Shown: positions 56,400 through 64,000, counted from the first letter of the stretch. The stretch: DNA of 64,000 nt from Arthrobacter pascens (GCF_030816475.1 NZ_JAUSXF010000001.1:2914001-2978000); one strand, 5' to 3'. Notes: a model not told the origin generated them from the sequence alone. Numbers and translations: made by a program.

Positions 56400-57955
56400 G
56401 TGAGCAGATTGTCATTGTGGGCTTCGGCCCGGTTGCAGCACGCCTGATCGATGAGCTGATGCCGGCGGTCCGTGACGGCCAGGTCCGGCTGACGGTTGTC
56501 GGCGAGGAATCCGAGTCAGCCTACAACCGGGTCCTGGTCGCCGACCTTGGCGTGGGACGAACCACCGCGGAGGCGCTGGCCCTGTCTGACGCCGGCACAC
56601 TGGCAGCCGACGGCGTAGACGTCCGGCTGGGGGTGCGGGTGCGCCGCGTGGACCGTGCGCGGCAGCAGGTAGTCCTGACCGACGGCTCGGCAGTCCGCTA
56701 CGAACGCCTGGTCTTCGCCACCGGTTCGCGCCCTGTCATCCCCAACCTCACAGGCATCAACCCCGATCCCACGGCCCCGGTGCTTCCGGCCGGCGTCACT
56801 GCCCTCCGCGACCTCCGGGACGCCGCGGTACTCCGGCAGGCCGTCGACGGCGGCAAGCGCGTGGTGGTGCTGGGCGGCGGAGTGCTGGGGCTGGAGACAG
56901 CACTGGCTGCGGCCGAAGAAGGCGCCACCGTGACGGTGGTCCATAACGGCCCGCACCCGCTGGGCCGCAACATCGACCGCGGCGGCGGAGCGGTGCTCGC
57001 CGCCAGCCTGCGCCAGTGCGGCGTGCGGATGGCCGCCAACGCCCGGTCCACGGGGGTTGAGCATAACGCGCCCGACGGCGGGTTCTCGGCGTTGCTGCTG
57101 GACGACGGTTCGGCGATCGACGGCGATCTCCTGGTCATCTCCTGCGGGGTCCGCCCCCGGACCGAGCTCGCCGAGGGCTGCGGCCTCTCCACTGCCACCG
57201 GCATCCTGGTGGACCACCGGCTCCGGGCCCACCACGAGCCGCACATCTTCGCCATCGGTGACTGCGCCGAGGTCCGCTGCCCGGACGCGGCCTGCCCTGA
57301 ATGCCGCACTGCCAAGGGCCCTTCCGGACTGGTGGGGCCGGGCTGGCGGCAGGCAGAATGGCTTGGCGAGTACCTCACCCTCCTGGCCACCGGAACGCAG
57401 GACGAGGCGGACGCCCTGCCGGCACTGCCGCAGGAACAGGCCGGCGTGATTGTGCTCAAGGCCCGAGGCCTGAACATGGCCGTGGCCGGGGACAACGCTG
57501 CTGAGCCGTGGGACGAGGAAGCCCTGACCGCTGGCGCCGTCAATGGACGGCCCCGGCTCCAGGTCGCCCAGTGGTCTGATCCCGAGCATGGCCGCTACGT
57601 GAAGATGACCACCCGCGGAGGAGTGCTGGAAGGACTCGTGTCCGTCGGTATGCCGCGCACCGCAGCCGAACTGGTGGGCCTGTTCGAACGCACCGCAGAA
57701 CTGCCGGCTGACCGCTCTCTGCTGCTCCGCCTGGACGGGCCCGACCAGCTCGCCGCCGCACCTGCCGATCCGCAAGGCACCGTCTGCCGCTGCGCGGGAG
57801 TCAGCGGTGCCAGGATCCAGGGCGCGGTAGAGGAAGGCTGTTCCACCGTGGCCGAGGTCTCCAAGGCCACCCGGGCCGGCACCGGCTGCGGCGGCTGCCA
57901 CGAGGACATCAAGGGCCTCATCGAAAAACACTTCCAGGCGGCTCCTGCCGCCTGA
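56396..57955 (+). CDS. FAD-dependent electron-transfer subunit with BFD [2Fe-2S] domain (NasB/NirB N-terminal-like)
   Basis: A 519-residue flavoprotein. FAD site IVIVGFGPVAARLIDEL, NAD(P)H site VVVLGGGVLGLETALAAAEEG, and the FAD-closing FAIGDCAE. A C-terminal bacterioferritin-associated-ferredoxin domain carries Cys464 and Cys466 (CRCAGVSG) and Cys498 and Cys501 (CGGC). The siroheme/sulfite-reductase half of NirB is missing, so it is the electron donor to the nitrate reductase rather than a nitrite reductase. An extra motif, CPDAACPEC (about 295-303), follows the FAD-closing motif and is unusual. ATG overlaps the upstream stop by 4 bases. Confidence 0.9.
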   Translation: MSEQIVIVGFGPVAARLIDELMPAVRDGQVRLTVVGEESESAYNRVLVADLGVGRTTAEALALSDAGTLAADGVDVRLGVRVRRVDRARQQVVLTDGSAVRYERLVFATGSRPVIPNLTGINPDPTAPVLPAGVTALRDLRDAAVLRQAVDGGKRVVVLGGGVLGLETALAAAEEGATVTVVHNGPHPLGRNIDRGGGAVLAASLRQCGVRMAANARSTGVEHNAPDGGFSALLLDDGSAIDGDLLVISCGVRPRTELAEGCGLSTATGILVDHRLRAHHEPHIFAIGDCAEVRCPDAACPECRTAKGPSGLVGPGWRQAEWLGEYLTLLATGTQDEADALPALPQEQAGVIVLKARGLNMAVAGDNAAEPWDEEALTAGAVNGRPRLQVAQWSDPEHGRYVKMTTRGGVLEGLVSVGMPRTAAELVGLFERTAELPADRSLLLRLDGPDQLAAAPADPQGTVCRCAGVSGARIQGAVEEGCSTVAEVSKATRAGTGCGGCHEDIKGLIEKHFQAAPAA

Positions 57956-58168
57956 CTAAGGTGGAGTTTCCGGTTTACGGGGACCATTCGTGCGGCTGTT
58001 CCCGGGCCCGCGGGAAAATGTTCCGAAGTTCCCCGACCTTCACTAGACTCACGGCACGGGCCTTTGTGCCCGTAGGTAGCAGACCTGGGCTGGGCAGTGT
58101 CATGGTTTGCACCACCTTGCAGCGTCTGCGACCTGGCAGAATGTCACTTCGAAAGATTGAGGCACGCG
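57956..58168 (+). other. Noncoding 5' region with TAGACT box and hairpin
   Basis: After the nitrate operon no conserved gene is seen for about 445 bases. TAGACT at 58044-58049 could be a -10 box, and ACGGGC/GCCCGT (58056-58061 and 58068-58073, 6-base loop) could start an RNA leader. I tried to fit this leader to known actinobacterial riboswitches (ydaO/c-di-AMP, SAM, cobalamin) and could not. Confidence 0.35.
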
Positions 58169-58426
58169 ATGCGCAAGAAGTCATTACTATGCGCCGCCGT
58201 TTGTACGGCGGCATTATTCGGGTTGCAGGCAGGCCCTGCGTTGCTCAAGGGCAGGCGGAACGGGGACCCGATCACGCCAATTCGATTTGCTCGGGATGCC
58301 GTATCCCGAGGCATTCCAGCCGCCGGCTCCATAGCCGCCGGCCTGATGCACCACCTGTTGGCCCCCGGGTCTCGGGGCCAACCCCAGGCTTGCGTCGCCC
58401 CTAAGCGGGTGCCTTGGGAATCATGA
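58169..58426 (+). CDS. Putative small secreted protein or gene fragment
   Basis: An 85-codon ORF starting MRKKSLLCAAVCTAALFGLQ, a good Sec signal peptide, with a GAGG site six bases upstream of ATG 58169. The rest has no recognisable domain and its last 26 bases overlap the PspC gene on the other strand. It looks like the start of an exported protein whose body was lost or frameshifted. Low certainty. Confidence 0.3.
   Translation: MRKKSLLCAAVCTAALFGLQAGPALLKGRRNGDPITPIRFARDAVSRGIPAAGSIAAGLMHHLLAPGSRGQPQACVAPKRVPWES
58357..58382. terminator. Terminator-like hairpin after the PspC gene
   Basis: GTTGGCCCC (58357-58365) and GGGGCCAAC (58374-58382), 8-base loop, 19 bases beyond the PspC stop on the minus strand. 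It lies inside the putative small plus-strand ORF, which argues against that ORF. Confidence 0.5.
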
Positions 58427-58586
58427 TCCACAGGGCAATGTAGACCAGTTCGCCGATCCCCACCACACCGAAGATCACGAAACCCAGCCTGACAAGGAAC
58501 TTCGGCAGTCCGAACCTGGCTGCCAGGGCGGCGCACACGCCACCGATGATTTTTCCGCTGCGCGGCCGCTCAAGAACTGAAGTCAT
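58401..58586 (-). CDS. PspC domain membrane protein
   Basis: A 61-residue protein that is almost only a PspC domain: RPRSGKIIGGVCAALAARFGL followed by a hydrophobic helix and YIALWIMIPKAP. PspC proteins sense or signal envelope stress; short free-standing forms are common in actinobacteria and have no defined partner. ATG at 58586 lies six bases after TACGGT, so leaderless translation is likely. Confidence 0.88.
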   Translation of the reverse strand: MTSVLERPRSGKIIGGVCAALAARFGLPKFLVRLGFVIFGVVGIGELVYIALWIMIPKAPA

Positions 58587-58592
58587 GCCGCA

Positions 58593-58598
58593 ACCGTA
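58593..58598 (-). promoter_or_regulatory. -10 box of leaderless pspC-type promoter
   Basis: TACGGT on the minus strand, six bases from the ATG. No ribosome site. Confidence 0.5.
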
Positions 58599-58652
58599 CG
58601 CCGATCAGCGGCCCGTGGCCACGCTTGCGGGCGGATGCATGCGCCGTCCCGG

Positions 58653-60068
58653 CTACAGGTGAACGTGCAGCCGCCGTGCCGCTTCGGAGATGGAACCGCT
58701 CAGTGACGGGTAAACCGTGAAGGTGCTGGCGACGTCGTCGACGTGCAATTTCTGCTTCACCGCGATGGAAATCGCGAAGATCAGCTCAGAGGCGTTCGGC
58801 CCCACCACCACGCCGCCAATCACGGTCCCCGAACCCTTCCGGGCGAAGATCTTAATGAAGCCGTCTTTGTTGTTGCGCATCTTGGCGCGGGCGTTGCTCT
58901 TGAGCGACAGCTTGATGATGTCACCCTGATACTTGCCGGACTGGATCTCAGCCTCGGAGACACCCACGGTAGCGATCTCGGGCGAGGTGAAGATGTTGGA
59001 CGCCACCTGGTGCAGCTTGATGGGCGTCACGCTGTCACCGAGGTAGTGCGCGATGGCAATCCGCCCCTGCATTGCCGCGACTGAAGCCAGCGGAAGAACG
59101 CCGGTGCAGTCGCCCGCGGCGTAGATGTTCGGGGCAGTGGTGCGCGAAACGCCGTCGACCTTGATGTGGCCGCTCTCGGTGAGCGCGACCCCGGCCTCTT
59201 CCAGGCCGATGCCGGCAGTGTTGGGGATGGAGCCGACGCAGACCAGGCAGTGGCTGCCGGTGACCTTGGAGCCGTCGCTCAGCGTGACCACCACGCCGTC
59301 GTCGGTGCGCTCCACGGTCTGGGCGCGGGAGCGGGACAGGACGGTCACGCCCCTGCGCTTGAAGACCCCTTCCAGGACCTCAGCGGCATCCGTGTCGGAA
59401 CCGGGCAGCACCTGGTCGCGGCTGGAAATGAGGGTGACCTTGGAGCCCAGGCCGTTATAGGCGGACGCGAATTCAGCACCGGTCACACCTGAACCCACCA
59501 CGATGAGTTCCTCGGGGAGCTCGTCAAGGTTATAGATCTGGGCCCAGTTCAGGATCCGCTCGCCGTCCGGCCGGGCGGTGGGAAGTTCCCTCGGGTGGGC
59601 GCCGACGCTCAGCAGGATGGTGTCCGCTTCGACGGTTTCCGTCCCGTCGACGGTCAGCACCTCGATAGTGTGGCTGTCCACCAGCCGGCCGGAACCGATG
59701 AGGATGCGGACGTTCTGGTGTTCCAGGCCGGAGGTGATGTCCCTGGACTGCTGGCGGGCAAGCCCCAGCAGCCTGTCGTTGATGTGCTTGAGGTCCGCCC
59801 GCATCACCGGCACAAAGTCTCCGCCGTCGACGTCGAACTTCACTCCCAGCTCCCCCGCCTCCCCGACGCGGGTCATCAGGTCCGCCGTCGCGATCAGGGT
59901 CTTGGAAGGAACGACGTCGGTGAGGACTGCCGAGCCGCCCAGCCCGGCGCGTTCGATGATGGTGACCTGCGCTCCCAGGGAGGCAGCGACCATCGCGGCT
60001 TCGTAACCGCCCGGGCCACCTCCGAGAATTGCGAGCCGGGGTGAGCTGAAATCAGGATGCGTAGTCAC
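58653..60068 (-). CDS. LpdA-like NAD(P)H dehydrogenase (quinone) flavoprotein
   Basis: A 471-residue member of the dihydrolipoamide dehydrogenase family. FAD loop LAILGGGPGGYEAAMVAASLG, NAD loop LIVVGSGVTGAEFASAY, FAD-closing NIYAAGDCTGVLPLASVA. The redox disulfide (GGxCLNxGCxPSK) is replaced by LGGSAVLTDVVPSK, with no Cys, and the C-terminal His-x-x-x-x-Glu of lipoamide dehydrogenase is absent (VYPSLSGSISEA). It therefore cannot act on lipoamide and resembles mycobacterial LpdA (Rv3303c type), a quinone reductase. GTG 60068 is chosen as start because the FAD domain begins right after; the upstream extension of 33 codons lacks similarity. Confidence 0.87.
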   Translation of the reverse strand: MTTHPDFSSPRLAILGGGPGGYEAAMVAASLGAQVTIIERAGLGGSAVLTDVVPSKTLIATADLMTRVGEAGELGVKFDVDGGDFVPVMRADLKHINDRLLGLARQQSRDITSGLEHQNVRILIGSGRLVDSHTIEVLTVDGTETVEADTILLSVGAHPRELPTARPDGERILNWAQIYNLDELPEELIVVGSGVTGAEFASAYNGLGSKVTLISSRDQVLPGSDTDAAEVLEGVFKRRGVTVLSRSRAQTVERTDDGVVVTLSDGSKVTGSHCLVCVGSIPNTAGIGLEEAGVALTESGHIKVDGVSRTTAPNIYAAGDCTGVLPLASVAAMQGRIAIAHYLGDSVTPIKLHQVASNIFTSPEIATVGVSEAEIQSGKYQGDIIKLSLKSNARAKMRNNKDGFIKIFARKGSGTVIGGVVVGPNASELIFAISIAVKQKLHVDDVASTFTVYPSLSGSISEAARRLHVHL

Positions 60069-60183
60069 AATCAACCATTCTCGCCTATCCGGGGCCGCAC
60101 CACCAATAAACGTGCGCTCCCCCGGTACCGTTCCTGACGCTCCGGAACGGTAGCCGGCGCTGTGCACAACGGCAGCGGCACGA

Positions 60184-60189
60184 TAGCTT
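60184..60189 (+). promoter_or_regulatory. -10 box of leaderless purine nucleoside phosphorylase promoter
   Basis: TAGCTT, six bases, then GTG at 60196. No Shine-Dalgarno sequence. Confidence 0.55.
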
Positions 60190-60195
60190 GTACCA

Positions 60196-61014
60196 GTGAG
60201 TAATACAGACTTCCTGGCTACAGACCCCTTCGCTGCCGCGCGCGCCGCTGCCGACTACATCGCCGAGGAGACGGGCGTGGACAGCCATGACGTTGCCCTG
60301 GTCCTGGGTTCCGGCTGGGGTGAAGCCGCGGACCTGATCGGTGACACCACTGCCACACTCTCCGCGGACGAAGTCCCCGGCTTCCACGCCCCCGCGGTCG
60401 AGGGCCATGTGGGCACTATCCGCTCGGTCCTCACGAGGGAGGGCAAGCGCGCACTGGTGCTGGGTGCCCGCACCCATTTCTACGAAGGTAAGGGCGTGCG
60501 GGCCGTGGTGCACGGCGTGCGGACCGCGGCTGCAGCCGGTTGCAGGACCCTTGTCCTCACCAACGGGTGCGGGGGCCTGAATGAAAGCTGGGCTCCCGGC
60601 ACTCCTGTCCTCATCAAAGATCACATTAACCTCACCGCTGCGTCACCGCTGGAAGGTGCCACTTTCGTTGACCTGACAGATCTTTACTCCTCGCGGATCC
60701 GCGGCCTGGCCCGGGAAGTAGATTCCTCGCTGGAAGAGGGCGTCTACGCGCAGTTCACAGGTCCCCACTACGAGACCCCCGCCGAGGTCCAGTACGCCAG
60801 GCGGATCGGCGCTGATCTGGTGGGCATGTCCACTGCACTGGAGGCCATCGCCGGGCGCCATGCGGGCATGGAGGTGTTCGGCATTTCACTGGTGACCAAC
60901 CTGGCCGCCGGAATCAGCCCCGTACCGCTCAGCCATCACGAGGTCATCGAAGCAGGCCAGGCTGCGGGTCCGCGCATCTCCAAGCTGCTCGCGGAGATCA
61001 TCGGCAGGCTTTAG
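60196..61014 (+). CDS. Purine-nucleoside phosphorylase
   Basis: A 272-residue trimeric-type (PNP/MTAP, class II) phosphorylase releasing purine bases from nucleosides. Phosphate-site Ser in VLGSGWGEAADLI (about 36), ARTHFYEGKG, the family signature VLTNGCGGLNESWAPGTPVLI, the Glu in QFTGPHYETPAEVQ and LVGMSTALEAIAGRHAGMEV, and VTNLAAGI with the base-binding Asn. Length is standard. Its stop is followed by a palindromic element that separates it from the converging Rrf2 gene. Confidence 0.94.
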   Translation: MSNTDFLATDPFAAARAAADYIAEETGVDSHDVALVLGSGWGEAADLIGDTTATLSADEVPGFHAPAVEGHVGTIRSVLTREGKRALVLGARTHFYEGKGVRAVVHGVRTAAAAGCRTLVLTNGCGGLNESWAPGTPVLIKDHINLTAASPLEGATFVDLTDLYSSRIRGLAREVDSSLEEGVYAQFTGPHYETPAEVQYARRIGADLVGMSTALEAIAGRHAGMEVFGISLVTNLAAGISPVPLSHHEVIEAGQAAGPRISKLLAEIIGRL

Positions 61015-61016
61015 CC

Positions 61017-61079
61017 CAACGCGGGGTCACTTAGCGCCCATCAGATGCCGTTCCAAAGGCCGTAAGTGACCCCGCGTTG
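61017..61079. repeat. Palindromic element CAACGCGGGGTCACTT, copy 2
   Basis: Arms at 61017-61032 and 61064-61079, exact complements of each other and identical to the arms at 46824-46886; the 31-base centre differs. It sits between two converging genes and probably ends both transcripts. A half-like sequence (AAGTGGCCCCGC) follows at about 61084. Confidence 0.85.
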
Positions 61080-61100
61080 GTCTAAGTGGCCCCGCTTTGT

Positions 61101-61604
61101 CTAGGCGCTGCGGGGCTCCTGCCGGCCCCTGGCTCCGGTGAGCTGCCTGACTGTTTCCTCACGGGCGTCCGGAAAACGGCGTTCGATGGACTGGGCAATC
61201 CCGGCGATGCTCTGCCGGGAAAGCTCGGTCCGCCACGTGACCTCGGCGTGGCGCATGGTCTGCGAAATGAGGCACGTGCGGGCGTAGTCTGCCTCCATGC
61301 CGCCCGGGGCGTCCTTGAGGATGCCCTCACAGCGGAAGGCGTCGTCGTTCCCTTCGATGGCCAGAACCACGTCCAGGACGGAAATCCGGTCCGGCCGCCG
61401 GGCGAGCTGGAAGCCTCCCCGAGGCCCCGAAACGGAAGCCAGGATCCCGGCCCGGACCAGGGCCTGCAGCTGTTTGTTCAGGTACGCCGCCGGAAGCCGG
61501 TAAAAAGCCGCCAGCCGGGCGCTGCTCACAGCCTCCCCTACAGGGGTCCAGGACATATTGACACAACTGTGCAATGCCCACTCCACACCCTGCCCCATCT
61601 TCAT
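61101..61604 (-). CDS. Rrf2 family transcriptional regulator
   Basis: A 167-residue winged-helix regulator: GVEWALHSCVNMSW, the recognition part AFYRLPAAYLNKQLQALVRAGILASVSGPRGGFQLAR, and the dimer helix VLDVVLAIEG. Cys residues occur in FRCEGIL and ARTCLIS, but not in the three-Cys NsrR/IscR spacing, so iron-sulfur binding is uncertain. ATG at 61604 has GAGG only 3-4 bases upstream; ATG at 61598 would have better spacing. It stands divergent from the phosphoglucomutase gene. Confidence 0.88.
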   Translation of the reverse strand: MKMGQGVEWALHSCVNMSWTPVGEAVSSARLAAFYRLPAAYLNKQLQALVRAGILASVSGPRGGFQLARRPDRISVLDVVLAIEGNDDAFRCEGILKDAPGGMEADYARTCLISQTMRHAEVTWRTELSRQSIAGIAQSIERRFPDAREETVRQLTGARGRQEPRSA

Positions 61605-61706
61605 ATCCTCGACATTACTTGTCCAGAAAAAATGGTGTCAAGGAACTGCCCCGCTTTTACACCGGTCAGGGCGGGTGTTCAGGGAGTGTTCAGGGAGCAA
61701 TAACGA

Positions 61707-61712
61707 TAGCGT
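61707..61712 (+). promoter_or_regulatory. -10 box of leaderless phosphoglucomutase promoter
   Basis: TAGCGT, seven bases, then ATG at 61720. This decides against starts further upstream in the same frame, which would overlap the divergent Rrf2 gene. Confidence 0.5.
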
Positions 61713-61719
61713 TGTGCCC

Positions 61720-63459
61720 ATGACCTCCTCCCATGCCGATTCCCTCCTGTTAAGCCAGGCCCGTGAATGGGCCGCCCAAGACCCGGATTCCGCGACCTCA
61801 GCCTCCCTCAAGGACCTGATACGACGCGCAGAGGACGGCGTCCCGGCCGCGCTGCAGGAATTGGATGACAGCTTCAACGGCACCCTGCAGTTCGGCACTG
61901 CCGGGCTCCGCGCAGCCCTGGGACCAGGCCCCAACCGGATGAACCGGGTGGTCGTGCGTCGCGCCGCGGCCGGGCTGGCGGCATTTCTGGGGGAAGCTGT
62001 CGGCGAGGCGGCCCCCGGAACACGGCCACGCGCCGTCGTCGGCTATGACGCCCGTTATAACTCGGACATCTTTGCCGAGGAAACCGCGGCAATCTTCACA
62101 GCCGCCGGGATCGATACCTTCCTGATGCCCGCCGCGCTGCCCACTCCGCTGCTCGCTTTTGCGGTGCGGGCGCTCGATTGCGACGGCGGCGTGATGGTCA
62201 CCGCCAGCCACAATCCCCCGCAGGACAACGGCTACAAGGTCTACCTCGGCCGGAACGCCGTGGAGGAAAGCGGCAAGGGAGCGCAAATCGTGGCACCTTA
62301 CGACTCCCGGATCGCCGCGAAAATCGACGCCGTGGGCCCGCTGGACGCCATCAGCCTGGCGGCCGGAGGCTGGACCGTCCTGGACCGGTCGATCGCAGCG
62401 GATTACCAGCGGGCGACGGCGGCGCTCGCCCTTCCCGGCGACTTCCCGGCGCGTGACCTGCGGATTGTCCTCACACCCATGCACGGCGTCGGCGGGGAAA
62501 CCGCGGTGGCTGTCCTGAACGAAGCAGGCTTTGCCGATGTCACGCTGGTGGCGGAGCAGGCCGCCCCGGACCCTGATTTTCCCACGGTGAGTTTCCCTAA
62601 CCCGGAGGAACCCGGCGCGCTGGACCTGGCACTGGAAACGGCCGCTCGGGTGGGCGCGGACATCGTCCTGGCCAACGATCCCGATGCGGACCGTGCGGCC
62701 GTGGCTGCCAAGGACCCTGACTCAGGTATGTGGCGCATGCTCCGCGGTGACGAGGTGGGGGCGCTCCTCGGGGCACACACTGTGGCGCGGCGGGCGGCCC
62801 GCGGCAAGGAAATCGCTGGCGGCGTGTTCGCCAATTCGATTGTTTCCTCCCGGCTGCTGTCGCGGATCGCGGCAGCGGCCGGCTACGCACACGAGGAAAC
62901 GCTGACGGGGTTCAAGTGGATTTCCCGGGTGCCCGGGCTGGTCTACGGCTACGAGGAAGCCCTGGGTTACTGCGTTGCGCCAGAACTGGTCCGGGACAAG
63001 GACGGCATTTCAGCGGCCGTCCTCATTGCGGAACTGGCCGCCACAGCCAAGGCGGAGGGTAAAACCGTCTTCGACACCTTGGATGAGCTCTATCTGCGGC
63101 ATGGCCTGCACGCCAGCGACCAGCTCAGCATCCGCGTGGCCAACCTCGGCCTGCTGGACGCCATGATGAACAGGCTCCGGGTCAGTCCGCCGGAGTCATT
63201 CGCTTCGTCCGCCGTCGAATCCTTCGTGGACCTTGCCGAGGGCAGCGATAATCTGCCGCCGACTGACGGGCTGCTTTATCTCACCAGGGACCTGACCCGG
63301 GTGATCATCCGGCCCAGCGGCACCGAGCCGAAGCTCAAGTGCTATCTGGAAGTGATCCGACCGGTGGAGTCGGCCGCCGAGCTCCCGGAGGCAAGGCAGG
63401 CAGCGCGCACCGCCCTGGACCAGGTGCTCGACGACGTCCGCGAGGCCCTGGGTCTCTAG
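61720..63459 (+). CDS. Phosphoglucomutase/phosphomannomutase (alpha-D-phosphohexomutase)
   Basis: A 579-residue phosphohexomutase of the PgcA/PGM2-like branch interconverting sugar 1- and 6-phosphates. N-terminal FGTAGLRAALGPGPNRMN, catalytic phosphoserine about 163 in TASHNPPQDNGYKVY, metal loop NDPDADRAAVA, sugar-binding GFKWISRVPG and EEALGY, and phosphate loop RPSGTEPKLKCYLEV near the C-terminus. Domain order is complete. Together with the nearby purine nucleoside phosphorylase it could also process ribose phosphates, an arrangement seen in actinobacteria. Confidence 0.92.
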   Translation: MTSSHADSLLLSQAREWAAQDPDSATSASLKDLIRRAEDGVPAALQELDDSFNGTLQFGTAGLRAALGPGPNRMNRVVVRRAAAGLAAFLGEAVGEAAPGTRPRAVVGYDARYNSDIFAEETAAIFTAAGIDTFLMPAALPTPLLAFAVRALDCDGGVMVTASHNPPQDNGYKVYLGRNAVEESGKGAQIVAPYDSRIAAKIDAVGPLDAISLAAGGWTVLDRSIAADYQRATAALALPGDFPARDLRIVLTPMHGVGGETAVAVLNEAGFADVTLVAEQAAPDPDFPTVSFPNPEEPGALDLALETAARVGADIVLANDPDADRAAVAAKDPDSGMWRMLRGDEVGALLGAHTVARRAARGKEIAGGVFANSIVSSRLLSRIAAAAGYAHEETLTGFKWISRVPGLVYGYEEALGYCVAPELVRDKDGISAAVLIAELAATAKAEGKTVFDTLDELYLRHGLHASDQLSIRVANLGLLDAMMNRLRVSPPESFASSAVESFVDLAEGSDNLPPTDGLLYLTRDLTRVIIRPSGTEPKLKCYLEVIRPVESAAELPEARQAARTALDQVLDDVREALGL

Positions 63460-63493
63460 CAGTTACAGTCTTTAGCCGCTAAATACACAGCAG

Positions 63494-63859
63494 TTACAGC
63501 TCGACTTCGATGTAGCCGTCGGAAATGCGGGTCTTGAACGTGTCCAGGCTCAGCCCGGCCGTCCCGAAGCATTCTCCGGTTTCCAGGTCGTAGACCTCTT
63601 TGTGCAAGGGAGAGGCAATGGTGGGACGGCTGCCGCGCGATCCGATGATGCCTCGGGCCATCACGTGGGCGCCGGTGGCCGGATCCTCCTGTGCCACCGC
63701 GTAAACCTCACCGGGACCGGTACGGAGGAGGGCCACCTGCCTGCCCCCGATCAGGGCTGCCTCGCCCCAGGCAAGCTCCAGCTCCTCCAGTGCGCAGACA
63801 CGGTGCCAGCCGGTGGCGGTGCCGGTTGCCAGTTCCCCAAGTTCCAGTGTTGCCGTCAT
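63494..63859 (-). CDS. nirD: Nitrite reductase small subunit NirD
   Basis: A 121-residue Rieske-like protein of the NirD family, partner of the large NADH-nitrite reductase NirB. Markers: WHRVCALEELELAWGEAALIGG, VYAVAQEDPATGAHVMARGIIG, and IASPLHKEVYDLETGECFG. The CxH/CxxH cluster ligands of true Rieske proteins are absent, as usual for NirD. Start at ATG 63859 is supported by GGAGAGGAG; the frame is open 19 codons further. nirB should lie upstream on this strand, beyond the right edge. The first codons after the stop share the 10-base direct repeat GCAGTTACAG with 63459-63468. Confidence 0.9.
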   Translation of the reverse strand: MTATLELGELATGTATGWHRVCALEELELAWGEAALIGGRQVALLRTGPGEVYAVAQEDPATGAHVMARGIIGSRGSRPTIASPLHKEVYDLETGECFGTAGLSLDTFKTRISDGYIEVEL

Positions 63860-64000
63860 GTCGGCTCCTCTCCCTGTGCTTTCAAATGCCTGTGACTCAA
63901 AATCCTGTGGTTGCAAAACCCTGCATGCTTCATCGCTGCATGCTTAACAGGCCTTGACTGGCCATCTGTGTGGCCGTACTACCAAGCTAGGCCGGAGGTG

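Noticed and set aside
58040..58168. c-di-AMP (ydaO) or SAM riboswitch before the small signal-peptide ORF
   Set aside because: The conserved core segments of those classes could not be placed; only a short hairpin is present.

Overview
The window is GC-rich chromosomal DNA from an actinobacterium, most likely a soil member of the Micrococcaceae (Arthrobacter/Pseudarthrobacter-like). The reasons are an NAD-dependent LigA of actinobacterial type, an acyl-CoA carboxylase with alpha, beta and epsilon subunits, GTG starts, many starts lying six bases after a TANNNT -10 box (leaderless style), and an actinobacterial FHA/kinase/EccC-like locus. I see no tRNA, rRNA, CRISPR array, prophage or intact insertion sequence. 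The genus is inferred from gene content, not from a marker gene.

Layout. 0.1-2.5 kb (+): CitA/DcuS-type sensor kinase and CitB/DcuR-type regulator. 2.6-3.5 kb (-): RidA and a GNAT acetyltransferase. 3.7-5.3 kb (+): a short leader ORF inside a hairpin-rich 5' region, then an NtaA/SnaA-type flavin monooxygenase and a 21-codon coupled ORF. 5.3-8.4 kb (-): inositol monophosphatase and DNA ligase. 8.5-9.8 kb (-): two paralogous Ala/Pro-rich cell-surface proteins.

9.9-32.1 kb (-) is the centrepiece: a 22-kb apparent operon read in the order giant Fn3/Ig-like adhesin-like protein, MoxR AAA ATPase, DUF58, transglutaminase-like membrane protein, zinc-ribbon/RDD/FHA protein, PP2C phosphatase, FHA protein, Ser/Thr kinase with ectodomain, FHA-wHTH protein and a 1481-residue EccC/EssC-like FtsK ATPase. 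Most junctions overlap by 4 bases. The core matches the PFNA cluster known from bifidobacteria (kinase, Fn3, AAA, DUF58, transglutaminase, FHA, PP2C), here joined to a type VII secretion-like motor. No WXG100, EccB, EccD, EccE or MycP gene is present in the window. The transglutaminase has lost its catalytic Cys, and only the first of three EccC ATPase modules looks intact.

32.3-36.0 kb (-): class III cyclase, PH-domain membrane protein, biotin protein ligase (one unit), then an HSDL2-like SDR. 36.3-38.1 kb (+): acyl-CoA carboxylase beta (with an apparent frameshift) and epsilon; the biotinylated alpha subunit lies at 47.7 kb, so BirA, alpha, beta and epsilon together would make a working acetyl/propionyl-CoA carboxylase. 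38.2-50.8 kb: DUF885 peptidase-like protein, dicarboxylate/glutamate symporter, a CbbX/EccA-like AAA ATPase bracketed by two inverted copies of a 57-base palindrome, a small secreted protein, a TetR-MmpL pair, Maf, the carboxylase alpha subunit, a SnoaL-like protein and a class I glutamine amidotransferase.

50.8-58 kb: methyltransferase remnant, MHS-type transporter, and a nitrate assimilation operon (NarK transporter, molybdopterin nitrate reductase, FAD/BFD electron-transfer subunit) preceded by a GlnR-like box. 58.2-63.9 kb: small ORF, PspC protein, LpdA-type flavoprotein, purine nucleoside phosphorylase, Rrf2 regulator, phosphoglucomutase, and NirD at the right edge whose NirB partner would lie outside the window.
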